The notes under the pieces: model-generated | What the model was told of the DNA's origin: nothing | The model's database searches: none | What the model saw: only the letters and a program-made list of their open reading frames with translations | Shown: one piece after another, positions 6,858 through 14,428 of the stretch | Position numbering within the stretch: the first letter of the stretch is position 1 | How the letters are laid out: each line of letters starts with the position of its first letter | Source: JBEATZ01 sp041178545 | Lineage (GTDB): Bacteria; Planctomycetota; UBA1135; UBA2386 | Reading direction: 5' to 3' | Length of the DNA: 15,130 bases | NCBI GenBank assembly: GCA_041178545.1 | Contig: JBEGVB010000190.1 | Location: 1 to 15,130 of the forward strand | Made by a program: the position numbers and the translations under genes

Positions 6858-8351
6858 ATGTTGCTGGGCCTGCTCGTCCTCCTGCTGTTCCTCGTCGGCG
6901 CCGCCGCGATGATCACCAGGACCCTGCCCGCGCTGCTGGTGCTGCCAGTGATGGGCATTGCCATCGCCAGCGGCGCCGTGCTGCTGTCGGATGCAGTGAC
7001 GTGGCAGGACGTGCTGGGCGGCGTGGTGTCCGACGGGGCGGTCATGCTGCACCAGGCGATGGTCGTGACCTTCTTCGGCGGCGCCCTGTCCTTCGTGATG
7101 CAGCGATCTGGCGTCGCCGAGAACCTGGTCAAGCAGGGTGCCGAACTCGTGGGCGCCGACCCGCTGGCGGTGGGCATCTTCGCACTGCTGCTGGTGGCGC
7201 TGCTCTTCACGAGCCTGACCGGGCTCGGCGCAGTCATCATGGTGTCGATGATCGTGCTGCCGATGCTCGCCACGGTCGGCCTGTCGCCCGCAGCGGGGGC
7301 AGGGATCGTGCTGTTCGGCATGAGCCTTGGCGGCGTGATCAACCCCACCAACTGGGTGCTGTACGTGGAGACGCTCGGGGTGCCGACCCAGGACGTGCAG
7401 CGGTACGCGCTGGTCCTGTTTGCCGTGGTGACGCTCGCCGGCGCAGCCATGATCCTCGTGGAGCTGTTGCTCGGTCGGCTGGTCCGCCTCGAGACGCGGA
7501 CCGTGGTCGTGCTGCTGCTGTTCCTGGCTGCCGTGGGCGGCGTCTGCCTGGCGCTCTTGGGCGTGGACCCGGGCCAGGGCAAGGCAGGCTCCGCACCCGG
7601 GCCGCTGCTGACGTGGACGCGCCGCATCGTGCTGTTCGGCTTCGTCCTGCTGGTGGGCCGCGAACTGCTGCACGTGCTGCGCAAGCTGAGTCGCTGGCGC
7701 CACCAGGAGGTGAAGGTACGTGGTGCCGCCTACCTGATCCCGCTGGTGCCGCTGCTGGCGATCCTGCTCTTCGACGTGCCCATCCTCGCCGCCTTCGTGA
7801 TCGGCTTCGCGTACGCCATCCTGGTCACCGCACGACCCGGATCGATGGCGCTCACGGTGCAGTGCCTGATCGAGGGCGGTGCGAGCGTCATGCCCGCCAT
7901 CGTGCTGATGATCGGGATCGGCATCCTCATCTGCGCGGTGAAGGGCCCCTCGGGCTGGGCCGCGACGCACCCTGACGTGGCATGGCCGGTGCTCGCCGCC
8001 ATCGAGCCCGTCCTGGCACGCCTGGTGCCTTCGTCAGCCTGGCTCTACGTGCTCGGGTTCGGGCTCGCAGCCCCCTTGGCCCTCTACCGCGGCCCGCTCA
8101 ACGTGTGGGGCCTCGGCTTCGGTGTCGCGGCCGTCCTCACCAGCAGCGGCAACCTGCCGCCTGCAGCGGTGATGGCCCTGCTGCTGAGCGTGGGCCAGGT
8201 GCAGGGCATCTGCGACCCGACCAACACGGCAAACGTCTGGATCGCCAACCACCAGGGCATCGACGTCAACACCATCCTGTTCCGCACCCTGCCGTTCGTG
8301 TGGGTCGCGGTCTTCCTCGGCCTCACGGCCGCTGCCGTCCTGTTCCTCTGA
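6858..8351 (+). CDS. Ion-transporter-superfamily permease (CitMHS/DctM/GntP-like), probable organic anion uptake
   Basis: This 497-residue inner-membrane protein has roughly 12 hydrophobic segments and the architecture of the ion transporter (IT) superfamily: two halves, each with a polar motif between helices. Those motifs are GGVINPTNWVLY (158-169) in the first half and GICDPTNTANVWIA (450-463) in the second. They are reminiscent of the paired Asn/Thr substrate and sodium-binding loops of this superfamily. A cytoplasmic or periplasmic linker with RHQEVKVRG (281-289) separates the halves. ATG 6858 was chosen because it starts the first helix directly; a TTG at 6822 would add 12 residues. No Shine-Dalgarno is visible. 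The gene ends 5 bp before the hydantoinase/oxoprolinase gene, so it likely imports that enzyme's substrate or a related carboxylate. The exact family and substrate are uncertain. Confidence 0.8.
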   Translation: MLLGLLVLLLFLVGAAAMITRTLPALLVLPVMGIAIASGAVLLSDAVTWQDVLGGVVSDGAVMLHQAMVVTFFGGALSFVMQRSGVAENLVKQGAELVGADPLAVGIFALLLVALLFTSLTGLGAVIMVSMIVLPMLATVGLSPAAGAGIVLFGMSLGGVINPTNWVLYVETLGVPTQDVQRYALVLFAVVTLAGAAMILVELLLGRLVRLETRTVVVLLLFLAAVGGVCLALLGVDPGQGKAGSAPGPLLTWTRRIVLFGFVLLVGRELLHVLRKLSRWRHQEVKVRGAAYLIPLVPLLAILLFDVPILAAFVIGFAYAILVTARPGSMALTVQCLIEGGASVMPAIVLMIGIGILICAVKGPSGWAATHPDVAWPVLAAIEPVLARLVPSSAWLYVLGFGLAAPLALYRGPLNVWGLGFGVAAVLTSSGNLPPAAVMALLLSVGQVQGICDPTNTANVWIANHQGIDVNTILFRTLPFVWVAVFLGLTAAAVLFL

Positions 8352-8356
8352 CCACC

Positions 8357-10504
8357 ATGGCCATGCGCAGGCTCAAGATCGGCATCGACGTGGGTGGCAC
8401 GTTCACCCATGCGGTGGCCGTCGACGTGGGACGCACCGAGTTGGTCGGCAAGGCCGTGGTGCCCACGACGCACGGGCACGAGGACGGCGTGGCAGCAGGC
8501 GTGGTCGCCTCGATGCACCGCCTGCTCGCGGAGGCGCAGATCGCGCCCGAGGAGGTGGTGCTGATCGCCCACTCCACCACCCAGGCGACGAATGCCCTGT
8601 TGGAGGGCGACGTGGCAAAGGTGGGCATCCTCGCAATGGGCAGCGGCGCCCAGGGAATGCGCGCCCGCCGCGAGGCCCGCCTCGGGACGGTGCAACTCGG
8701 CCCCGGCGCGGCCCTCGAGACGGTGTTCCGCTTCCTCGACGTGGCCAACGGCTTTGACGCAGCGCGTGCGAGGGAGCTGCTTCAGGAGCTGGTGGCCGAG
8801 GGTGCACGCGCGGTGGTGGCAGCCGAGCCCTTCAGCGTCGACCGGCCCGAGAACGAGCAGGCCGTGGTGCGCATCGCGGAGGAACTCGGCGTGCCGGTCA
8901 CCGCCACCTCGAGCCTCACCCAGCTCTACGGGCTGCGCATGCGCACGCTGACTGCAGCCGTCAACGCGAGCATGCTGCCGATCATGATCGAGACCGCGAA
9001 CCGCACCGCGCGCGCCATCGCCGCGAGCGGGATCAAGGCGCCCCTCATGGTCATGCGATCGGACGGCGGGATCATGGACATCGAGGCCATGCGCAAGCGG
9101 CCGGTGCTCACCATGCTGTCGGGACCGGCCGCCGGGGTCGCTGCTGCACTGATGTACGAGCGGATCGCCAATGGCGTGTTCGTCGAGGTCGGCGGCACCT
9201 CGAGCGACATCTGCCTGATCCGCAACGGCCGCCCTGAGATCCGCGCCGCCGAGGTCGGTGGCAGACGGTTGTTCCTGCGCACGCTCGACGTCCGCACGGT
9301 CGGTGTCGCAGGCGGCTCGGTGCCGCGTGCCCGCCGCGGCAAGCTCGTCGACGTGGGCCCCCGCAGCGCACACATCGCAGGGCTGGAGTACGAGGCTTTC
9401 ACGCCCGAACTGGGCGAGGTGGAGGTCGTCAACTTCCGGCCCAAGCCCAGCGACCCCGACGACTACCTCGCGCTGCGTCGCAACGGCAAGGTGAGCCATG
9501 CCGTCACCCCCACCGGCGCCTCCAACCTGCTCGGGCTCTGCACCGGCTACGGCAAGGGCCACGAGGGCTCGGTGCGCACTGCCTTCGAGGCTCTCGCACG
9601 GTACTGCGGCACCACTGCGGTGGCTGCCGCCACCCGCGTGCTCGAGCTCGGAGCAGCCCGCGTGGCACCCGTGGTCAAGCGACTGCTCGCGGAGCACAAG
9701 GTCGCGGCCACCGACGTCGTGATGATCGGGGGCGGCGGTGGTGCCGAGGCCGTGGTGCCGTTCACGGCCAAGACCCTGGGCATGGAGCACCGCATCGCGC
9801 GCAACGCCGAGGTCATCTCGGCCATTGGCGTGGCCCTCGGCATCCTGCAGGACTCCGTCGAACGCACGCTGTTGAGCCCGAGCGAGTCCGAGCTGCTCGC
9901 GATCCGTCGTGAGGCATTCGAGCGCGTGCGCGACATGGGCGCGGACCCTGGGACCATCGAGGTCCACGTCGAGATCGACCGTCGCGAGCGCCGCGTGCGC
10001 GCAACGGCCACGGGTTCGCCGCAGCTCCGCACCAAGGACCTCTCGGGCCCCCGCCCCACCCTCGACGCACTGCGGACGACGGCTGCGCACGCCATGCGCG
10101 TCGACCCCGCGCTCGTGCAGGTGCAGGGCGGCGCGGACTCGTGGCTCCGCACGTTCACCGCCGAGCACCGCGTGCCGGTGCTGTTCGGGCTGTTCAAGGT
10201 CTGGCGCATGCCAGCAGCGGTCGTGGACGCCGAGGGCGTCGTGCGCTACCGCACCCGCGACGCATTCTGCGTCACCGCGCCGGCATCGGACGTCGAGGCC
10301 AGGCTCGCCGGGCTGGTCAGCCGGTACACCACCTGGGGCGACGGCGGCCTCGTCCTGCCCGAGGTCCAAATGGTGAAGCCGGGCCAACTGGTCGACCTCG
10401 CGGGGCTCGTCGAGGCCTCCCAGCTGCTCGCCCTCGCGAGCGCCGAGGTCTCCGCGCTGGAGCCCGACGAACCGGTCACGCTGGTCGTGGTGCCGCGCGG
10501 CTGA
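8357..10504 (+). CDS. Stand-alone hydantoinase/oxoprolinase A-type protein
   Basis: This 715-residue protein matches the HyuA/5-oxoprolinase N-terminal family, an actin/ASKHA-like ATPase fold acting on cyclic amides such as 5-oxoproline or hydantoins. Visible motifs are GIDVGGTFTHAV (9-20, phosphate-1 loop), AHSTTQATNALLEG (71-84), MRSDGGIMD (233-241), LSGPAAGV (254-261) and VEVGGTSSDI (276-285, phosphate-2). GPRSAHIAGL (334-343) and a GGGGG loop (458-462) follow. The usual GPxSAGAxPGPACYG stretch is absent, and residues about 530-715 do not resemble the standard HyuA C-terminus that I know. Length is normal for an A subunit. No HyuB gene lies in the window. The start is ATG 8357, with ATG 8363 as an alternative; neither has a Shine-Dalgarno site. 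Translation is probably coupled to the permease stop 5 bp upstream. The substrate is not determined. Confidence 0.85.
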   Translation: MAMRRLKIGIDVGGTFTHAVAVDVGRTELVGKAVVPTTHGHEDGVAAGVVASMHRLLAEAQIAPEEVVLIAHSTTQATNALLEGDVAKVGILAMGSGAQGMRARREARLGTVQLGPGAALETVFRFLDVANGFDAARARELLQELVAEGARAVVAAEPFSVDRPENEQAVVRIAEELGVPVTATSSLTQLYGLRMRTLTAAVNASMLPIMIETANRTARAIAASGIKAPLMVMRSDGGIMDIEAMRKRPVLTMLSGPAAGVAAALMYERIANGVFVEVGGTSSDICLIRNGRPEIRAAEVGGRRLFLRTLDVRTVGVAGGSVPRARRGKLVDVGPRSAHIAGLEYEAFTPELGEVEVVNFRPKPSDPDDYLALRRNGKVSHAVTPTGASNLLGLCTGYGKGHEGSVRTAFEALARYCGTTAVAAATRVLELGAARVAPVVKRLLAEHKVAATDVVMIGGGGGAEAVVPFTAKTLGMEHRIARNAEVISAIGVALGILQDSVERTLLSPSESELLAIRREAFERVRDMGADPGTIEVHVEIDRRERRVRATATGSPQLRTKDLSGPRPTLDALRTTAAHAMRVDPALVQVQGGADSWLRTFTAEHRVPVLFGLFKVWRMPAAVVDAEGVVRYRTRDAFCVTAPASDVEARLAGLVSRYTTWGDGGLVLPEVQMVKPGQLVDLAGLVEASQLLALASAEVSALEPDEPVTLVVVPRG

Positions 10505-10510
10505 GGACGG

Positions 10511-11989
10511 TCACAGCCCCAGCTGCTCGAGCTGGCGCGTGGCGAAGCGCGGGTCGTCGCAACCCACCTCACGGTCCGGCACGCACACGCAGCCCGCGGC
10601 AATGAGCGCACGCTGCACCGACGCGACCGGCAGCTCGTGGAGCGCCTTGCCGGAGAGCACGGCCTGTGCTGCCGCCATGCCTGCTGCCTGGCCGATGGCG
10701 ATCGCGACCGGTTGCAGGCGCGAGCAGCCGTTCACGATGTGGGTCACGCCAATGCACTTCTCGGCGGCGATGAGCCCCTCGATCCCCTGCGGGAGCATGG
10801 CCGACCACGAGACCTGGAACGGCGCGTTCGACGGGTAGTCCTCGCCGAGGCGCTGGCCGGGCGGACGGTGGTCCTTGTCGTGGTGGTGGTCGAGGTAGTA
10901 GTCGCCCACCGCCACGCCGTCCTTGCGCACGACATTGCGACGGCTGCCGCCCTGCGGCACCACGTCCTGCTCCACCATCCAGCGCACCGGCACGACGCGC
11001 CGGCTCTCTCGCACGTACGGCATGAGCGGCAGGTGGTCGGCCGTCGGGTAGACGCCCTCCGCCAGCCCCCACTCGGGATGGCCGAGGTGGTTCTGGATGT
11101 AGTGCACGTAGGCGAGCGTGCGCTCCTTCGCGCGGGCGATCGTCTGCGCCCGCTCCTCGCGGGTGCCGAACAGGCCCTGGGCCGGGTAGTCGTTGCTGTG
11201 GAACGGCCAGTTCAGCATGAACATGCCGCCCGGCAGCAGGGAGTAGGTGAGGAAGCTCTCCCAGTCGTGCAGCTTGTGGTTCCAGTACGCAGGGTCCGGG
11301 ACCGAGCAGATCTGGCTGGTCGAGCAGTCGAAGCGCGACACATCGAAGCCTGCAGGCAGCGCGACGGGCGGGGCCTTGCCCTCGTGACGGCGGAGGGTCG
11401 CTGCCATGGTGAGGTCCTGGATCTCCAGGTCGGGCACCTCGGGTGCATGCGGCTCCCCCGTCTGCGCGCGCGACTCGCGACCGAGGCGGTACGGGACGCC
11501 GCCGAGGTGGAGCACGTCGCCGTACTCGGTGGCCTCGACCGTCACCCTCGCCCGCACCTCGAGCACTCCCGTGGGCGTGTCGAACACGCCACCGCGGACC
11601 ACGTTGCCGTCGCGCAGCACCTCGCGCAACCGCGCGCCGTGGACCACCTGGGCGCCGGAGCGCTGCAGGGTCTCGCGGAACCACTTGGCACCCAGCTGCG
11701 GCTCGAAACAGGTGTTCGACACCCAGCCGGTGCGCACCGCCTCGCGGCCGCCGTAATGAGCTTCGACGAAGTCACGGAACGCGCGGAAGATGCCGCCGCC
11801 CAGCGCGCCCTCGTTGCCGTCGACGGCGCTCACGCCAGCGGCAGTGATCATCCCACCCAGCCAGGCAGTCTCCTCGCACACGAGCGTGCGCGCACCGGCC
11901 CGCGCGGCCTGGATGCCTGCCGCCACGCCGGAACAGCCGCCACCGACCACCAACACGTCCACCTCGCGCTTCGAAACCGGGTCTGTCAT
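10511..11989 (-). CDS. FAD-dependent oxidoreductase (FAD_oxidored family)
   Basis: This 492-residue flavoprotein has an N-terminal Rossmann dinucleotide-binding motif, VLVVGGGCSGVAAG (12-25), with the acidic residue E39 at the end of the second strand, followed by WLGGMIT (43-49). Near the C-terminus PQGIEGLIAAEKCIGVTH (400-417) and AIAIGQAAGMAAA (429-441) form the second FAD-contacting part. This arrangement is typical of the FAD_oxidored/GidA-like flavoproteins abundant in Planctomycetota and Bacteroidota, whose substrates are mostly unknown and often inferred to be sugars or organic acids. A His/Asp cluster, YYLDHHHDKDHR, lies at 364-375. No signal peptide is present, so it should be cytoplasmic. 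ATG 11989 precedes the Rossmann strand by 10 residues; a GTG at residue 10 is a shorter alternative. The gene converges with the oxoprolinase gene, with 6 bp between stops. Confidence 0.87.
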   Translation of the reverse strand: MTDPVSKREVDVLVVGGGCSGVAAGIQAARAGARTLVCEETAWLGGMITAAGVSAVDGNEGALGGGIFRAFRDFVEAHYGGREAVRTGWVSNTCFEPQLGAKWFRETLQRSGAQVVHGARLREVLRDGNVVRGGVFDTPTGVLEVRARVTVEATEYGDVLHLGGVPYRLGRESRAQTGEPHAPEVPDLEIQDLTMAATLRRHEGKAPPVALPAGFDVSRFDCSTSQICSVPDPAYWNHKLHDWESFLTYSLLPGGMFMLNWPFHSNDYPAQGLFGTREERAQTIARAKERTLAYVHYIQNHLGHPEWGLAEGVYPTADHLPLMPYVRESRRVVPVRWMVEQDVVPQGGSRRNVVRKDGVAVGDYYLDHHHDKDHRPPGQRLGEDYPSNAPFQVSWSAMLPQGIEGLIAAEKCIGVTHIVNGCSRLQPVAIAIGQAAGMAAAQAVLSGKALHELPVASVQRALIAAGCVCVPDREVGCDDPRFATRQLEQLGL

Positions 11990-11998
11990 GATGCGCGG

Positions 11999-13366
11999 AT
12001 GCTAGCAATCGCTCTCGCACTTGCGACCCTCACGCCGCAGGGACAGGAGCCCGCCGAGGTTCGCGGCGTCTGGATCCCCAACAGCTACTCGACGTTCTTC
12101 GACTCCCGAGAGAACGTGCGCGACCAGATGGCGCTCCTGGCCGAGGCCGGGGTCAACGTGGTGTTCCCGGTGGTGTGGAGCAAGGGCCACACGCTGTTCG
12201 ACAGTGCGGTGGCCGAGAAGGTGGTCGGCGCCAGGACCGACCCGCGCTACGGGAAGCGCGACCCGCTGGCCGAGGTGCTCTTCGAGGCGCACCGCCACGG
12301 CATCGAGGTGATCCCCTGGTTCGAGTATGGCTTTGCCGACGGGCACGCGCGGTTCCCCGGCAAGGCGCTCGAGAAGCACCCCGGCTGGGCGGCGATCGGG
12401 GTCGACGGCAAGCCGGTGGTGAAGAACGAGTTCCCGTGGCTTAACTCGCTCGCTGCCGGACCGCAGCAGTTCCTCACCGACCTCGTCGTCGAGTGCGCGA
12501 CGCGCTACGACGTCGACGGCGTGCAGGGCGACGACCGCCTGCCGGCACTGCCCGCCGAGGCCGGCTACGACGCCGAGACCGTGGCTCGCTACCGGGCGCA
12601 GTTCGGGCAGGACCCGCCTCGCGACATCAACGACAAGGCGTGGACGCAGTGGCGCGCCGACATCCTCACCGACTACCTCGGCGTGCTGCGCGGCGCCGTG
12701 AAGGCGGTCAGCACCGACCTCGTGTTCTCCATGGCCCCGGGCGCGCCCAGCTGGGCGCTGCGCGACTACCTGCAGGACCAGCGCACCTGGGTCGAACGCG
12801 GACTCGTCGACGCACTGCACCCGCAGCTCTACGCCCGCACCCAGCAGGAGTACGACCGCATGGCGGACCAGACGCTGGCCATCGAGTGGCTGGGGCGGCG
12901 GCGCGACCTCGTGTCGCCCGGCGTGCTGTCGTGCTACCGCGAGTACGTGATCGGCAAGGACCTCGCCAACGGCTCGGTGCGCTCGAACCGCGAGCGGGGC
13001 TTTGCCGGCGAGGTGTGGTTCTACGAGAAGGGCCTGGTCGTGGACGAGGGCGCGCGCGCGAAGGACCTGCGGACTGGCGCCTATGCGAAGGCGGCGCGCT
13101 TGCCATGGCGCACCAAGCAGGACTGGCGGCCCCGGGCGCTGGAGGCCGCGGCAACCGACGCCGGCGAGACGACGACCTGGAGCGCCGTGCCCAAGGTGAC
13201 CGGCACCTACACGGTGTGGGGTGAGGCCACGGACGCGAAGCAGACGTGGCGCGAGCTGGGCCGCATGAAGCTGGAGGCGGGCAAGCAGGCGGAGCTGCAC
13301 CGCGGGCCCAAGGGCGCCCACCGCGCCGTGATCGCGCTCATCGACCGGCGCGCGGACCGCAACTGA
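11999..13366 (+). CDS. GHL10-family glycosyl-hydrolase-like secreted protein (YngK/DUF187 type)
   Basis: This 455-residue protein opens with a short signal peptide (MLAIALALATL, residues 1-11, cleavage near 16). A GHL10 domain then begins at EVRGVWIPNSYSTFFDS (20-36), the start seen in this glycoside-hydrolase-like TIM-barrel family. Further family features are GVNVVFPVVWSKG (51-63, strand 2), GIEVIPWFEYGF (101-112), the substrate-site acidic motif DVDGVQGDDR (171-180) and FSMAPGAPSW (243-252). Residues about 380-455 form a small Ala/Thr-rich C-terminal module (beta-sandwich-like, TGTYTVWGEA at 401-410). Family members act on peptidoglycan or other envelope glycans; the activity of this one is an inference. 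ATG 11999 is the only start before the signal peptide. No Shine-Dalgarno precedes it. Its start codon lies 9 bp from the divergent oxidoreductase start. Confidence 0.85.
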   Translation: MLAIALALATLTPQGQEPAEVRGVWIPNSYSTFFDSRENVRDQMALLAEAGVNVVFPVVWSKGHTLFDSAVAEKVVGARTDPRYGKRDPLAEVLFEAHRHGIEVIPWFEYGFADGHARFPGKALEKHPGWAAIGVDGKPVVKNEFPWLNSLAAGPQQFLTDLVVECATRYDVDGVQGDDRLPALPAEAGYDAETVARYRAQFGQDPPRDINDKAWTQWRADILTDYLGVLRGAVKAVSTDLVFSMAPGAPSWALRDYLQDQRTWVERGLVDALHPQLYARTQQEYDRMADQTLAIEWLGRRRDLVSPGVLSCYREYVIGKDLANGSVRSNRERGFAGEVWFYEKGLVVDEGARAKDLRTGAYAKAARLPWRTKQDWRPRALEAAATDAGETTTWSAVPKVTGTYTVWGEATDAKQTWRELGRMKLEAGKQAELHRGPKGAHRAVIALIDRRADRN

Positions 13367-14284
13367 TCAGGCGCCACCCCTGCGAGCGAGGCCCTTGCAC
13401 CACTCCATGTAGAGGCGGTGCAAGCCGTGCGCAGACGAGAACATCGAGTTCGGGCTCATGAAGTGGCTGAACTCGAAGGTGATGAGCTTGTCCACGCCGG
13501 CTGCACGCGCGGCCTCGATCTTGTGGCGCAGCTTGGGCCAGGCGATCGGCGGGAACTTGATGTGCACGTCGCGGTCGAAGCTCTCGACGTTGGACCAGCA
13601 GGTGATGCCGTTCTTGCGCGCCAACTCGGCATTGGTGCGCAGGTAGTCGGGCAGCTCCGCGTAGTCGACCTGCCCGTCCTGGAACGCGACGACGTCGACC
13701 AGTCCCTTGACGCGCTGGAAGATGCGTCCCCAGTTGTCGGCGTGCTCGGCGAGCGTGAAGGGCTTGTCGAACTGCTTCTTGCCGCGCGGGTAGGGCGAGA
13801 TCAGGATCGGCAGTTGCTTGAGTCCCTTGAGGTGCGCGGCAAGGTCCTCGTACACGCGCATGATCGACTCGTCGAATGCGTCGATCTCGTGGCTGATGTA
13901 CCAGCCCTTCCACGCCGGGTGCGAGCCGTAGCGCTGCACGAACTCGTTGGTGAAGTCGCGGTTGACGGCGACCTCGGCCGCGTGCTCGCCACGCATCCAG
14001 TGGTCGCCCGAGTCGTAGGTCCCGAACCAGAACCCCATGCCGTGTTCGGCCGCGAGGTCGAGGAACCACTGCACGAGGTCGTCCTGCACGATGAGGTAGC
14101 CGTGGCGCTTCCGCAGCACCTTGGAATCGAAGGCGCAGCGGTCGCGGTAGCCGGCCCGGATCAGGATGACCGTGTCGATTCCGCTCTCCTTCATCGAGCG
14201 GAAGTCGCGGGCCCACTCCTCGCGGCCCCAGTTGGCGGATGGGATGTCGTGGCTGATCTCGTCGAGGAAGGTGCCGGTGATCAT
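13367..14284 (-). CDS. DUF4434 TIM-barrel protein, glycoside-hydrolase-like
   Basis: This 305-residue protein matches DUF4434: ITGTFLDEISHDIPSANWG (2-20), MKESGIDTVILIRAGYRD (31-48), GMGFWFGTYDSG (82-93) and KGWYISHEIDAF (126-137). E133 in the WYISHEID motif and E271 in ITFEFSHFMSP (268-278) are candidate catalytic acids by analogy with TIM-barrel glycosidases. ISPYPRGKK (162-170) and FQDG (201-204) are other family features. Unlike its neighbours it has no signal peptide, so it is probably cytoplasmic, or it is exported by another route. The length is complete for a single-domain family member. ATG 14284 is not preceded by a Shine-Dalgarno site. Its stop codon abuts that of the GHL10 gene. 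Substrate unknown; the association with GHL10 and NAGPA proteins suggests glycan processing. Confidence 0.85.
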   Translation of the reverse strand: MITGTFLDEISHDIPSANWGREEWARDFRSMKESGIDTVILIRAGYRDRCAFDSKVLRKRHGYLIVQDDLVQWFLDLAAEHGMGFWFGTYDSGDHWMRGEHAAEVAVNRDFTNEFVQRYGSHPAWKGWYISHEIDAFDESIMRVYEDLAAHLKGLKQLPILISPYPRGKKQFDKPFTLAEHADNWGRIFQRVKGLVDVVAFQDGQVDYAELPDYLRTNAELARKNGITCWSNVESFDRDVHIKFPPIAWPKLRHKIEAARAAGVDKLITFEFSHFMSPNSMFSSAHGLHRLYMEWCKGLARRGGA

Positions 14285-14299
14285 GGTGTGCGGTTTGCT

Positions 14300-14316
14300 G
14301 CGGGGCGGGTCCCCGC
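14300..14316 (-). promoter_or_regulatory. GC-rich hairpin in the leader of the DUF4434 gene
   Basis: GCGGGG (14300-14305) pairs perfectly with CCCCGC (14311-14316) across a 5-nt loop, starting 15 nt upstream of ATG 14284. It lies in the 144-bp divergent region shared with the NAGPA gene. It could occlude the translation start or be a protein-binding site; in such GC-rich DNA it may also be chance. Confidence 0.2.
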
Positions 14317-14428
14317 GGGGCGCGGGAGTCTACGCGCGGGCACGAGGTTTCCACCACTGCAGGGGCGAGGCCGTGTGCGCCTCGCGCCGGGCATGGCGGG
14401 AACCACTGCACGCCTGCATCATCACGCC

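Noticed and set aside
6111..7970. 619-aa minus-strand frame spanning the divergent promoter
   Set aside because: His/Gln/Asp-rich shadow crossing two supported genes and their intergenic region; no recognisable domain.
8084..10387. 767-aa minus-strand open frame opposite the permease end and oxoprolinase gene
   Set aside because: His/Ala/Arg-rich antisense frame typical of GC-rich DNA; the plus-strand proteins carry unmistakable family motifs.
10637..11998. Long upstream extension of the GHL10 reading frame
   Set aside because: It is antisense to the FAD oxidoreductase, and the GHL10 protein has a signal peptide starting at 11999.
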